Below are positions 25,366 through 37,857 of a stretch of DNA of 64,000 nt, piece after piece. The translations under genes were made by a program, and so were the position numbers. The DNA comes from Allacma fusca. Taxonomy: Eukaryota; Arthropoda; Collembola; Symphypleona; Sminthuridae. Each line of letters opens with the position of its first letter. Position 1 is the first letter of the stretch. The notes beneath the pieces are model-generated. The model saw only the letters and a program-made list of their open reading frames with translations. It was not told where the DNA came from and made no database searches. The DNA lies in the NCBI GenBank assembly GCA_947179485.1, contig OX359247.1, positions 45,667,131 through 45,731,130 of the forward strand, read 5' to 3'.

Positions 25366-28300
25366 TCAAGCTAATGAGGGCCCCGTTGATCCATAGCCAC
25401 CCCCATTATTAGAGCCGCCTTGTCTTGCCATCGCTGTTTTTGATGTACATGGATCCTCCGAAATAGATCCCAGTAGCGGGGCATGCTCTGATAAATTATC
25501 TTTCCCAAAATTAGCTCTACCTTGACGGGATTTTGCCAAGTAGCCCAAAATTAAGATCATCTGGTGAGGACACAAATAATTTTTATATATAATTTGTTCA
25601 TAATTACGTTACATTGGATTCAACATAGATTGAACCATACAATTTTTGTTAACTAAACTCAGAACTTACCAAAACAACTTGAACTCCGAGAACAAAAACG
25701 GTAGCCCATCGGAAACCAACCTCATCCAATAGAATTCCACCCACAGATGGTCCAATGAATGACCCTAAACATTCAACAGCGTTACGAATGCCTTTCAATG
25801 TCAACTCCATTAATTATCAGTACGGATATAAAGCATTACCCAAAGCAAATAAAGATGTCCACAGAGCAGATGTGAGCCCATAAGTTTGAATATTATCTGC
25901 AAACCCGTGGTTTCTGTCAGAAGTTACACAATTTAGCATTTTAAACTTCCCAAGTAATTATATTAAGCCTACAACAGGGCCTGCAACAACAAATATCATA
26001 TATATGTATGTACTTAATGGAAGCATGAACTTACATGGATTCTCTTAGTGCCATGACAAAAGCTGACACTAGAGTTGCTCCAAGCCCGATTCCATGAATC
26101 ATGAGACCAACACAAGTGAGCCAAAGAACGCTGGATAGAAGCAGAATGATTAGAAAAAATGTAAGGTAAATATTCTTATATTTGTAAGTACTGAAGACAA
26201 ACTATATACTCACGTATCTATCGGCAAAAAAGGTACAGGCCCAATTAAGAGGAAACCAATTAAAACGACAACTGCTCCAGCTAACCCAGCGTAAACGGGT
26301 TGAACAACCCGATCACAAAGCCATCCCCAAGCCGGAGCCGTCACAGCGTACAAACCACCGTTGATTATGAACACTAATCCAGTGAGTACAGGATTCAGGT
26401 TGAACTGTAAGTAGAGCATTGGAAAAATATTTGTTACTATATAAAATGCTGTATGAGATATTGTAAATCTACAATAATTATTGTACATACTATTATAATT
26501 ATTAATAACACACATCCATGATTATATTACACTGTATTTTTTGTACAGAGCATCCCTAAGTATCAAACTTTAAAATGTAAAATTTTTGACATATGTATAT
26601 GCTTCTACTGGGAAAATAACATTATGGTAAAAGTAAGTACGTAGAAAGTTCCATTACAAGGTAACCTCTGTAGCGAAAGTGTAAGTATATTCTGTGATGT
26701 GATTCCTTGAAATAGTTTCTAATTATTCATACTTGTCTTATATGTGGCTCCAATGTTGAGTTCAAGAATCCAATGGTGATGGATCCTGTAATAATGCTGA
26801 AAGAAGCTAAGGCTACACCAGGTACTTTCAGGATGGCAATGATCCCTCCGGGAGACTGCTTGCCGCCCGAATCCTCCGCAGGTTTAGATTTTGGCATCAA
26901 CAAGAATGTAAGAACAGCTACCACTAATAAAAGTCCTCCCATCACAACAAACGGCAGAGTAAATCCTCCTTTCTGCAATCCAATCATTTTGTGACATAAG
27001 AACGTCATTAAATGTTGCTTTGAAATTTTTTATTACCAGATTTTACGCTCCCCTCAATAAATATCTTTATTTGAATGGATAAATACAGTCATGTGTGCAA
27101 AAATAATTTTTTTGCTGTAATTACCTGATACAATGCTCCTCCGACGGTCGGTCCAACAATTAGACCCAGTCCGAAGAACGTCTCTAAGGAAGCCTGCATA
27201 CATTTTTTAGATACTAATAATAAACCTACTATTTGCAACTCTCTAACTGTCATCACTGGATCTCCACGTAGGTAATTTATAACACATAAGTAAATATGTA
27301 TCAGTCCAGCAATATGAACTTACGAAGGTTGTTGCCACAGACTCCGGAAACTCTGCAGCTATAATGGCGAAAGATGCAGTGATAAAGGCAGCATCTCCAA
27401 GAGCCTCTATAATTCGTACTACGAAACATAGTGTAATAAATGTCGTTCGGTCAGTGAAGTGGTCAAGGAACCTAAGCATCAAAAGAATATTATTTTCCAA
27501 GTGTTACACACCTTAACTTGATAGAAATCATTCCAAAATTTTATTGAACCCATTCCTTTCTTATTGTATAAATTATAGTATTTTATGCGGCATGGGAAAA
27601 TATTACTCATACAAATAAAGACGTGTATTTCTTTTCTAAAGGACTCTCACCCGAATAAAATCGTAGCAACGCCAGCGACGCAAATGCCTGCGTTGAACAC
27701 ATGTTTGGGTCCAAGCTTGTACAGCTGTAAACGAAATAAATTAATAGTAAATTTAAAACCCCTCCTACGACTACAATCAAGCTTCACTGCTAGTATTTGA
27801 TAAGGAGAGTAAAAACTGACAATGAGAGAAACATGCAAACAGAATAAATCTGAACTTACGTATTTTCCATAAATTGGAGACGTTATAAACACAACAAGCT
27901 CAAATACCCCGAAAACCAGTCCAAACTCAGTGGCAGTTGCTCCTTTTTGCTCTGCCTAATTTTCATGGAAAAAAACAATAATTATTACAGGGTTTCAAAA
28001 AATATTTGGAACTTGAATAAAGTTTTGGGGCTTTACCTCTTGAGGGAAAAATGGAGCTTGTAAGGATATTATAATAGCAGAAAAGAAATCTGCCAAGCTG
28101 AAGACCAGCAGAGTGAGAACTTGTCTCCGACTAAAACCCATCCAACCGTTTCCTGCGTTCGCAGTGCTGGGTCTTCTGCTGGGGGTGAGCAAGGAGTCAT
28201 CACTCTCATACCCATCTCCTCCAGTCGCATTGTCTTTCCCACCTAATCCTGCCAAACCGCCCAAATACCCTTGCTTTCCTGTAATTTCACCCGGCTGGCT

Positions 28301-30945
28301 CAGGGGAACTGTTTCAATTTTCTCTTCTTCCAAATTCACTGGCTTTCCTTCCTTCTCGCCCCCATTATTAGCACCAACAGCTGCCTGAGTTACTATTACT
28401 GGTGTCTTACTAATATGTTCAATGGATTCCAGGTCCGGCAAGGCATCATCAGGGTCAGAGAGCTCTGAGCTTTTGTAGCTGGTAGTGAAGGCTGGAGAGT
28501 TTTTTCGACTTGGAATTTTAGCTTCTGCCACCGGCGTTGTCACTTCTACTTGAGCTTCAATAGGCGATTTAATTTCTTCGGCAGGTGAAGCTTTGGTTTC
28601 ATTTGGATGATCCCTAACCAAATCTGTAGGAGAACTCACAGGGGTTACAAATTCCGGGTCTGGAGTTGCTGGCTCTATTTCTGGTGATTCCTTTCTGGGA
28701 GTTTCTTGAGAATCCTGAGACTCAACTTTAGAAATTGAGGCCTCCGATGATTTTTCCGGAGCTTCAACTTTAGGTGTTGAGGTTACAGAAGGTGTTTCTG
28801 AAGGGTCATCTTTAATTGTAAGGGTTGAGGTCTCCGAAGGTGTTTCTTCCGGCTCAATTTTAGGTGTTAAGGTCTCAGTGGTTGATTGTTCAGGTTCAAC
28901 TTTAGGTGTTGAGGTCTCAGAGGCAGATTGTTCAGGTTCAACTTTAGGCGTTGAGGCCTCAGAGGCTGATTGTTCAGGTTCAACTTTAGGCGTTGAGGCC
29001 TCAGAGGCTGATTGTTCAGGCTGATCTCTAAGCGTTTCAGAAGTAGTGTTTTTCACATCTGGAGTTTCCATTGTTTTTATTTCTACGCTTGTCACGGGAG
29101 TTTTTAGGGAAGCTGTTACTTCCGGCTTTTGAACCGGAGGCGATCGGAGGGCTGGCTCGGATTTTTCCGACGGCGAACCTACATACGATTATAGTAATTA
29201 CTCAAATCATTTACCTATAATTAGATATGTACATATTTATGTTTGTTCCATAAGGTTACAAAATCCTTAAAAATGCATTTCTTGGCTACGAAGAAAACTA
29301 ATCATCCATTGTACAGATACATTTAAAGGCAAAAAAATGTCAACACATAATGGTAGCATTAAAGTATAAAATATTTCAGTGTAATTTCAAAATAAAATTT
29401 AACTTTTGATTTCACGTTTGAACTTTCTATAGGCAGTCACATTTTCTTTTAAAATTCTATCATACATACAGGAAACTAGCCTTCAACATATAGCAATGAG
29501 TATAATTTTTTTGAAGTATTATATGTTACTTGCAAGACGTCAAGCAGAACCTGTTCCATTTTTATCCCATGCCTATTTTCAAGTCTTAAGGAATAGGACT
29601 GTAATATGTACTAAGGAATATGAACATTCCTTCAAAACACAAAAGCTATATCCTTACAAACTATGTATGTATATACTTGCTGTGTACTGTAAAAATTATC
29701 CAGGCATGTATCTTACCGCTTAAATGCGAAGGGTACTAGAACACAAAATCTAGATATAATTCTAAAATCTAATCTAAAACTCGTCTCTCCTTTGACTGAA
29801 GTACAATTTAATTAAAGATACACTCTCAACGGTAGCTTGTACTGCAATAAACTCCTCAGTTAGGTAACAATTATTTGTACAGACACACTTTTATGAAAAA
29901 ATTGTCTCCGGTGACATTTTCCTCGACTCTAAACTGGAATCAGTCAATAAGTGTACACAGTGATATGAGCTTTCTGTGGAACTTGCTTTTACAATGTTGA
30001 CTGTGTTGAATGTAACAGAAACACTGTTGGCACAGGCCGTGACAACTTCTTGCAGAAGTTATTGAATATGCAATTGGGGAAGAGTGATAAGAAGGTTACT
30101 TAAAGGTAAAGGTTGACTCTGCTTCGACCAGGACTACACCTTGAGGGCTCGGGTTGCATCCATTGACAGTTTTCATTATGGAAATTGAAGAAAAATATGA
30201 CAGAGAAAATATCGAGAAAAACTCATGAATACAAAAATGCTAGAGTACTTTATCTTATCTTGTATTTATGGGAAGTCATATGATGATGTTTGGTCAACGG
30301 TCTGTGATAAACACTTATGTATTTCTTTAGATACTATTCGGTGTCACCTATGCAGCTTCATAATTCCACTGGATCAATAGCTACTCAATAGGAGAGGTGT
30401 TCAAGCCCATGGGAACAATCTACTACGCTACATTTCTTGCCACTCTCGGGTTATACACAGGTCACATGCACTGCATGATTCAGATATCCTCAACTTCCTC
30501 AAATCACCTCTTTTATCACTCTCCATTTAGTCAGAAAACTCAGCCTGCCAACCCTGAAGTCAATAATACCTGAATAATTTAATATTGTGCAACTCTCAGC
30601 GGACTCGCCTTTATCTCTTAATTTTGTTAGCTCTATAGCTGTGAGATTCATGTAATGTTATTCCATAGCTGGTAATTTGCGTATAATTTATAATCACATA
30701 AAAACACTCCCGCATCACGGGATGTGTTGTGACAACACACTGCAGTTTTGTAATCAGTTGCAACCTAAAATGAGGTAATAATTGAAACGTTGGATAATTT
30801 TATATTTAGATACATATGTATGTACTTATTCCTTACCTTGTGACAACTGAACTCCCGGACTTTCCCCTCTCCCACGAGGAGACCGGGATTGTGGAGTTGA
30901 GCCTCTTCCCCGTCTCTTGTTACGTCCACCACGACCTCCGTCCAT
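25366..30945 (-). CDS. SLC18B1-like MFS transporter with 380-residue repetitive N-terminus
   Basis: Twelve exons: 30837-30945, 28037-29178, 27860-27955, 27651-27724, 27324-27471, 27125-27193, 26733-26972, 26214-26404, 26035-26130, 25840-25913, 25670-25764 and 25366-25560. They splice to 842 residues. The MFS part starts near residue 383 (QVLTLLVFSLADFFSAIIIS, then APFFPQEAEQKGAT) and matches the SLC18B1 pattern, including LETFFGLGLIVGPTVGG and a second half with SFIGPSVGGILLDEVGFRWA. Vertebrate SLC18B1 is a vesicular polyamine exchanger, so an organelle or vesicle membrane role is inferred. The N-terminus begins Arg/Gly-rich (MDGGRGGRNKRRGRG), followed by about seven degenerate 14-residue repeats of the EPEQSASEASTPKV type. 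This extension is far longer than in known relatives, which have roughly 450 residues in all. Intron 1 is 1.66 kb; the others are short. The C-tail has a possible acidic-dileucine motif (SEHAPLLGS). Confidence 0.92.
28730..29035 (-). repeat. Degenerate 42-bp tandem coding repeat
   Basis: This lies inside exon 2 of the SLC18B1-like gene. Units encode about 14 residues ending TPKV or TPKI. The units at 28890-29030 are nearly identical and decay toward 28730. Length and phase (multiples of three) are kept. Confidence 0.85.
29179..30836 (-). other. Large first intron of the SLC18B1-like gene
   Basis: 1658 bp, bounded by GTAAGG and ATGTAG, far longer than the other introns of the gene. AT-rich. 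No exon or repeat was recognised inside. Confidence 0.6.
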
Positions 30946-33471
30946 AGTTACTTTAAAGCCTGATATAAGTAGAACTCAGTTCCAGAATAGGTTTTGAAAT
31001 TCCACTGCAATTTCCCTAATTATTAGCTTGGCTGGCAATAAAATTTTATAGGTCTGGCATTGTAAGAAAAATCAGAGGTTTGGAAAAGAGGTTGGAATTA
31101 AGATTTGTAACTTTATGTAATATAATAAGAGGAGTGAGTCCCACGTAATCTCCTCTTGGACCAGAGGCTCTCCTTCTTATGTAATCTTATGAGAGTTGAG
31201 TTAGAAGATCGAGCAAGGTAAGACAATACTGAACATATGCGGTTTTATAATAAATTGTTGCTCAGCAACTTGAGCGGTTCAATCACATGTGAGAAATTGA
31301 CAGTATACTTTTGTACATGCGAATATCTTATGTGTGTATCTACATATATGTTGATTCCAACGTGTCCTTAATTCACTCCCAAAATGTTTGTCACGAAAGA
31401 GTCAAGACTAGGAACACGTTGGTCTACTTAAGACCAATCCATTCAGGTTGTCTAAAAGCTAGATGTCAATTCAGGAACGACTAGACTTTGTCTACAATAT
31501 ATTAATAATCCATGTGGAATAATAATCTATGGGATTTCAGGTAGCCTAAAAGAAGTGAGCAAGCCTTTTTTTCTAAAGTCGAAAGAGCGAGAGATCCTGA
31601 AGGCCACGCATGATTATTTGTTGTTATGTATACTCAAGGGAGGCTATAAAGAGATTTGTATATGGAGTAAGGAGTATATTACATTCCTTGTAACATTACA
31701 CGAAGATACCTCCACAATCCACAACTAAACCTGTTCACCTCCTGGACAGCTTTTTTACCCTTCCTTGTCGTTACCTAATTCTCCTCATACAAGAGCATGT
31801 GCTTATCTATCCCCTTGCTTTGAGAAGTATCTACACACATGGAGTATTATATTACATACAAGTTTCATTCTTGTAAATATGCATTTTATACCTGAAACTT
31901 TTACCATTTTGCTAGTACTTTGCTGGCTCCTATACTCCGTTACTGTATGATGAGGGTCAGGGGAAGATGTAATATTACTTGAAGCGAATATTTTCAACCC
32001 TACTGGGGAATTGAATAATGACTACTATGGAGGACCCAATGGATAATAAAAGGATTATTAAATAATGCCTGCAAATAAATGCATCTGAACGACAGTTTGG
32101 TTATTTATAATTATGCAAATAAAGTATCAGCATGCAAGAGATAACGTAAGAAGTTTGAAGGAGAGTATGTAATGGAGTTTGAAGATTTCCTAATATTTTG
32201 AATGAAAAATTCTATTAATGGGAGAGACAGGGTAATAAGAACGGACGTAACCACAGACTACGGTATTTACATAAATTCACGTACCATTGACGGATGTATT
32301 GTCAGAAAGAAGCCCTAGCAACTAGCAAAGCACATAAGTACATATACATGACTGTAGTTACAGATTGATATCCTATGCAGTAATGTGTATGTATATATTC
32401 ATTTTAAGCCACGCCAGTGTATACCTACGGTACTAATTTACGCTTGTACAGAGTGTCCCATTACCTTCATCTCCCCTCTAGCCCATATAAGGGACAGCAT
32501 ATTTGATTCACCCATTTTGAAGCAAATTCTTTTCCAGATTTTTCAAAATTTGTTTCATTGGACTAAGGAAAAAATTGCGGTCACAATTGTCTAAGACAGT
32601 TTATTTTTGTTGCAACTTTTGAAAACAATTCATAAACTTTCAATCTTGCTTCACATTGTTGGTCCTGAGACCACCATTTTTAACCTACGAAAGTGATGTT
32701 AGAATCAGATTAGCAAGTGAAGGATCTCGACATATTTTTAGGTTCGACAAACTGTCAATATAAAAATTGCAAAAACGGAAACTCTCTTGTTCCGCAACTT
32801 TGCTCATGAGGATGAATTTCCCTAACCTTTCTCTCTGTTCTCACGGGTCATGTCCACAATTCCCAAAGTAGAGACCTGCTGGATAGCTCCCGAAAAGCCC
32901 ATAAAATTTCCTACAACAAAGCGTAAAAAGAAATTTCAGATTTTCTTTGGTCAGTAAACAAAAATTTGTAATGGCGACAATCCTTAAAACATCTTAATTT
33001 TCTTTACGTTGTTGACGCGTGCGACTGCAATCTTTGACCTGGGCCAATAAAACAATTTTTGGAAAATCTGGAAACGAATTTGTTTAAAAATGAGGGCATC
33101 GCATATTTTCTCTCGTTGTCCCTTACATGGGCTAGGGGACGAAAAAGAATATGGGGCGCCCTGTACATGATTACAAAGTGACAGAGTGGTTAGTTGGTTA
33201 GATGTACGCACGCATTATTGTCGCAAGATCTATTAGTATGTAAGTATTTAGTTTGTAGATAATGATATTATAATTCCGAACAGTTTATCCCGTTAGAGTT
33301 ATTCATATATGTCAATCAAAGAAGCTTATTGTTAGTAGGTACATCAGGAGGTACTTCCATTGATTCAGAATTCGGATCCTATATGTTACTCACTCATTGT
33401 CAGTTACTGTTGTAAAAGTTAAATGCACTAAGTCATGAGTCTCAAAATTCTTTAATAACTTAAATTACCAG
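30946..33471. other. Intergenic upstream of the SLC18B1-like gene
   Basis: It contains that gene's promoter, a TA-flanked fold-back element (32449-33163, listed separately) and probably unseen upstream exons of the + strand gene that continues at 33472. Confidence 0.4.
32449..33163. mobile_element. Fold-back/MITE element, long imperfect inverted repeats, TA flanks
   Basis: The ends are TA-CAGAGTGTCCCA and GGCGCCCTG-TA. About 150-180 bp at the left (TCCCCTCTAGCCCATATAAG, CAGATTTTTCAAAATTTGTTT) match the reverse complement of the right end (TCCCCTAGCCCATGTAAGGG, CAGATTTTCCAAAAATTGTTT). The 715-bp unit has no transposase. TA duplication suggests a mariner/Tc-type mobiliser. Divergence between arms implies age. 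Confidence 0.75.
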
Positions 33472-34101
33472 GAAATCCAAAAGATTATTATGGCACACCT
33501 GAGGGGGCTGGCTATGAGTATGAGCGTGAGCTTAGAAGCCAAAGAGTAAAGCGTAGCGGAACAAAATCAATAAATGATTGTCACATTAGCTATTTAATAC
33601 TCGTTCAGTAGAGATATATAATTATAAGTATATTTTTGTATTTTACATGTGGTTCTAACTACATTGTTTCTAATAGTCGGTGAACAATGATTCTTGGCCG
33701 GGTTACATACAATTTAATTGGGAGTCAAGGGGATGCAACAGTTATGTCACATTACCGTTTACATCTGCCGCATACCATCCATCATGTCCCAAATGTAACG
33801 CAGACATCACACTATCCTTCAATGTATCTTACTACATACTAATACAACTGATAGCTAGGGCATATTAAAAAATTCTTTTCTATTTTAAAATTCCTATAAA
33901 AATTACAAGACAGCTGCGCCGTATGACCCAGAAGCAGTACAAAGGTCCCAAAAAGGTACTCCAAAACTGTAGAAAGGTGGTTGTAACTTTTCCCTTCAGA
34001 AAAAAATAATTTAATGCATGTTACAAATGCTTACGAAAAAAAGTTTACAATTGCAGGGGTTAGGCGGCTCTAGTTTTGGCGGGTTAGATAATATGACATA
34101 A
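33472..34101 (+). CDS. 3' exons of an unrecognised protein (partial)
   Basis: Three exons join in phase: 33472-33545 (acceptor TTACCAG, donor GTAAAG), 33677-33823 (acceptor TAATAG, donor GTATCT) and 34057-34101 (acceptor TTGCAG, stop TAA). The peptide contains NPKDYYGTPEGAGYEYEREL, then NNDSWPGYIQFNWESRGC, HPSCPKCNADITLSFN, and ends GLGGSSFGGLDNMT. Three cysteines lie in the second exon. Five border signals agreeing in phase over a short distance make this better than chance, but the family is not recognised and upstream exons were not found. Confidence 0.5.
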
Positions 34102-34535
34102 CGGTTGTATGCTCATTATTCCCAAATAAATTGTGGGCCAAGAATCATTTTTCAATCTGATACAAACGATAATGCCTTGATAATATTATTGTTACTGATG
34201 CCCCTACACTATCTCACTCTTTTAATTTCTGTTATTTTCGCTTAACTCCAGCTGGAAAAGTATTACGAAGTATGTCAGGACCGTTCCTGCAATCTATTAA
34301 GCAAGCATCATCACTTAATCATATTCCATTAATTTTGTAGACTAAAAGTAATTTTATTATTTCAAACTTACACTAACTATTGGCAATGCTAAAAGTTACA
34401 TACCCCAGGCAAAACTCCATGATTGACCCGGAAAGCATTGGAGGCAGTGAATTTCCATTTCCAGGAGTAAATCCATTTAGCCACAGTTTTCTAAAATTGC
34501 AAATGCAACCTTCTAAGTACACTTTGGATATTTAT
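34102..34535. other. Intergenic between convergent genes
   Basis: 434 bp. Minus-strand 34390-34495 has an open stretch (LWLNGFTPGNGNSLPP) with plausible splice signals, but it is not needed by the favoured receptor model. Confidence 0.35.
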
Positions 34536-34536
34536 T
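34531..34536 (-). promoter_or_regulatory. Poly(A) signal overlapping receptor stop codon
   Basis: On the minus strand TGAATAAA places AATAAA (34536 down to 34531) one base into the TGA stop of the receptor's inferred last exon, which supports that exon as the true 3' end. Confidence 0.5.
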
Positions 34537-35890
34537 CAAACATAAAATATGGGGTTTAAGTGCAAGCATTTGTAAATTATAGATAACACTGTTAGTACAA
34601 ACAAAATTACTATATATGTATGAGCAACAAATATGACTTTTTGAAAAAAGTGCAGAAGCAGTTTCTCACAATATCGTTGTCCCGATGGGTAGTTAACTTT
34701 CGGTACTTTCCAATAGCATTCTGAAGTATTTCTCGATTCATTTGTACCTAAAATATTTTAATTTCCATCAATTCTTCGGGTAAACGAAAGGAACGACGAA
34801 GAGTAAGTAAACAAAAAAATATAGGTCTGAGGTTAACCCCATCCTCGAAAACATTCCCGATGTGTGCAACCAGAAACAAGCTAATGCAGCTGCTGAGTCC
34901 ATAGAGTGCACTTTTGATCAAGAAAAAAGCATCATCTGTGTTCACAGAGAAAGCCTGAAAGAAATGGATGAGGATTACTACGTGCCAAACCAATGTGAAT
35001 AGTGAATAAAGTCCTGCAATTCGACTGTAAATTCGGAATGAATCTTTCAACACCAAAAACTTCTCTTCGATGCATTTCCTCTCTATATCTTTCTTGCACT
35101 CGTAGGCAATATCGTAGCTTTTACGTATGTTGTTCTCCTGTCTTCCATTTACAGCTCTGGCGTCCTCTATGAGAGATGTTAGCCTTTCTGCAACTTCTGC
35201 GCAAATAGACTCGTGACCTTCAAGTAATTGGAATCCGAATACGGTAATAAAAATTAATGGTAAAATTCCGCATGCACCAGTAATAAAACTGGTCGTAGAC
35301 AAAATGCTCTGAGTCAATTTACTATTTCCATACGGGAAAAACGAAGCTTTGACAAACCCATTTAAAACTTGCGTAATTTGATAATAAACTCCGTAGCTCA
35401 AGCTTATGACGTTAGTCACAGCATGTACACCAAGAAGTATGAAATAATACTTTCTTTTCTGGCGCAACGCTTTGATTTTACTATTTTTCAATATCTCCGT
35501 ATTCTGAATTAGTTGAATCACATTCGAGACGTTTGAGTTGGCTGTGAATCGTACAATAACGTTTAAGCTGCCATGACAGGCAAACAAAATGTACAACAGG
35601 ATTTGACGAGATTTAGATGTACTATTAGTAACTGTGCTGGCGCTGTTGCTTGAAACGCTGTCAATTGCAACAGCCAACGGCCAAATTATGAAAATTAGGC
35701 TGAAAAGGTATGCGGAAGGGGATATTTTCAAACTGTAATTTCGGTTGAAAATATTTTTGCCCGGGAAAAATCCACAGAACCATGCGATAACCAGATACAT
35801 ACGTATGGAAAACTCCATTTTGTGAGACATTAAACTATACGTTAGCGTTGACTGACAAAGTTGGATTAGAGCTGAGAACGCTTGTGCCAT
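34536..35890 (-). CDS. Gustatory-type chemoreceptor 1
   Basis: The main exon starts at ATG 35890 and stays open to 34748 (380 codons). It shows about six hydrophobic segments and the intracellular block RKYYFILLGVHAVTNVISL. The favoured model splices at 34786 (donor GTTTAC, phase 1) to an exon at 34536-34747 (acceptor TTTTAG), giving 438 residues. This adds a last membrane segment, VIFVAHTYIVILFVLTVL, that resembles the TYhhhhhQF C-terminus of insect gustatory receptors. The poly(A) signal AATAAA overlaps its TGA stop. Without the 38-bp intron the protein ends early and lacks this segment. Gustatory receptors are seven-pass ligand-gated channels of sensory neurons. Ligand unknown. Confidence 0.78.
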
Positions 35891-37857
35891 GACAAGATAT
35901 GACGATGTTTCATTGCAGTATTGAAGTCTTTTCGAATGAAATTATATTTGGGTCAAATATTTACTCGCTATTACCGAATAATGCAATTTCAAATTTATTT
36001 TTGTTGTATATACATAATTCCAACGTCATTTCATAGTGAATTTTAAAGTACATCTAATTTATTATTGAGAAAGGCAAAGTAATTTTTCTTGGAGAGCACG
36101 TGAACTGAAGATAGCCTACTGACTTAATAAAAATTAGTAGGGCTTTAGAAGTTAATGGAATTGGATCACGAGACTTTATTGTTACATAATTAAGCTCCTC
36201 CCTGTTTGAAAAAAGTATAATTCTCTAATTCACGAAGGATTAGCTATTGATGCTTGTTGTACACAATACATATGTTAATAATCAGTGTTAATCATATAAA
36301 TAGACTTCTATCGTGTACAAACCTATTATGCAGAAATCGGTGTTTGCACATACGAACACATACAATGTATGTACTGTAAGAGATTTTTAATAGGCTCAAT
36401 AGATAATCTCTATACAATATAACTATTAAATAGTTCAATAAATGGCGCAAGGTTTATTAGGCATCCTATATAACAACATACAACGCTATCTTTATTTAAT
36501 TCGAATGAACCAACATGACATATAACACACAACAAATACATTTTCATCTATATTAAAATAACTATAGAAATAGTAAATATTTTACAGTATATAAGTATTG
36601 ATTTTGAAGATATGACTACAAATTTATGGTACAAATTTTTCATACCCGTAACCGCAATGTAATCTCAAACCATGTACCCGTACCCGCATTGTACCCGTAC
36701 CCGAAAAATACTCAAAAATTGTACCCATGCTCGGGTATCTCAGTGTCGTGCTTGTACTCGGGTACTTTATATCCAGTATTCTCTAAATGTAGTACATAGT
36801 ACGTTATTTATAATAATGTATGACACCTTAGTGTATAATTTTGACTAGCTAGAGCCGTATATTTGTTATTCGTCGTATTATTGTATATTTTCATTGAAGA
36901 GTAAAAAAACTAGAAGTGTTTTTGATTAGAAATAAAATTAACTTGCATACTTGCAGATTCTTCAAAATATTACCAACCACTCAAAATTTAGCTGAATCCT
37001 ATTCTCCACTTCTATTTTGTTATTATTCCTCGTTTGTATTTATTTATTTATACTGCCTAAAACATGTTTCCCTAAAAGCATATATTTTAGCTACAGTCTA
37101 AAATACATTTACTATGTTGTAAGGTTAAAAGGGTATTAACACTAATTGTAAGCTATATGTATTCAGAAACACTAAAAATATGGACAGAAGTTTCCAACGT
37201 ACGGTCATGATAGCATAAAATTCTTTAAAATGTCTCAATTCTCAACGTATCCAAATATTCGGGTACAATGATCGTGGGTACGACTAAATGATCCCATTAT
37301 ACCCGTACCCGGTGGGTATATACCCAATTTGAAATCCTTGTATCCGTACTCATACCATATCCGAACCCGAAATTTTGAGCCGACCAAAGCGTACCCGGGA
37401 TAATTAATAATTTAAACAGCCATTTACAGTACGACTATCATAACATTCGTAACTACTGGTTCAAGGCTGCTTATAGTATGTACATATGTATATCTGCGTG
37501 GTCTACTAGATTTCTTGAGAAAATCTTACTAAACTAACTTTCAGGAAATTGCCATTAACTAATAATAGTACGAATTAGACAACTAATCGACAAAATACAT
37601 AGTTCAACAATGCAAATAACAATTTCTATGTGCATAGAAAGTAGTTGCACAACTACTTTACCATGAACTTAAATTCACGCAGTGACAACTGATATTTACC
37701 ACAAAAATTTTAAGGAGCAAGGTTTGTAATTACAATGTTACTATTTCAATAATTTTGGTTAATATTTCAACAAGTATGAACCATTCCATTGATCTATCCA
37801 AAATTCCTTCGTGAACCCTATGTGTAATAACTCAAACTGCTGATTGTAGATCAAATA
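35891..37857. other. Intergenic between the two chemoreceptors
   Basis: Holds the receptor 1 promoter and an old GTACCC-rich repeat (36640-37400, listed separately). No gene was recognised. Confidence 0.4.
36640..37400. repeat. Decayed element with GTACCC/GGGTAC-rich ends
   Basis: Two clusters of degenerate GTACCC words (36640-36775 and 37255-37400) flank about 480 bp of unrelated AT-rich sequence. The layout resembles the intact 1725-bp hAT elements at 49208 and 59451, but terminal repeats and target duplications could not be made out. Probably an old relative. Confidence 0.55.

Noticed and set aside
28113-28468. + strand frames opposite the SLC18B1-like exon
   Set aside because: They are shadows of the repetitive, codon-biased coding exon on the minus strand.
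34390-34495. Possible extra last exon of receptor 1 (LWLNGFTPGNGNSLPP)
   Set aside because: The exon at 34536-34747 gives a better receptor C-terminus and its poly(A) signal lies upstream of this stretch in transcriptional order.
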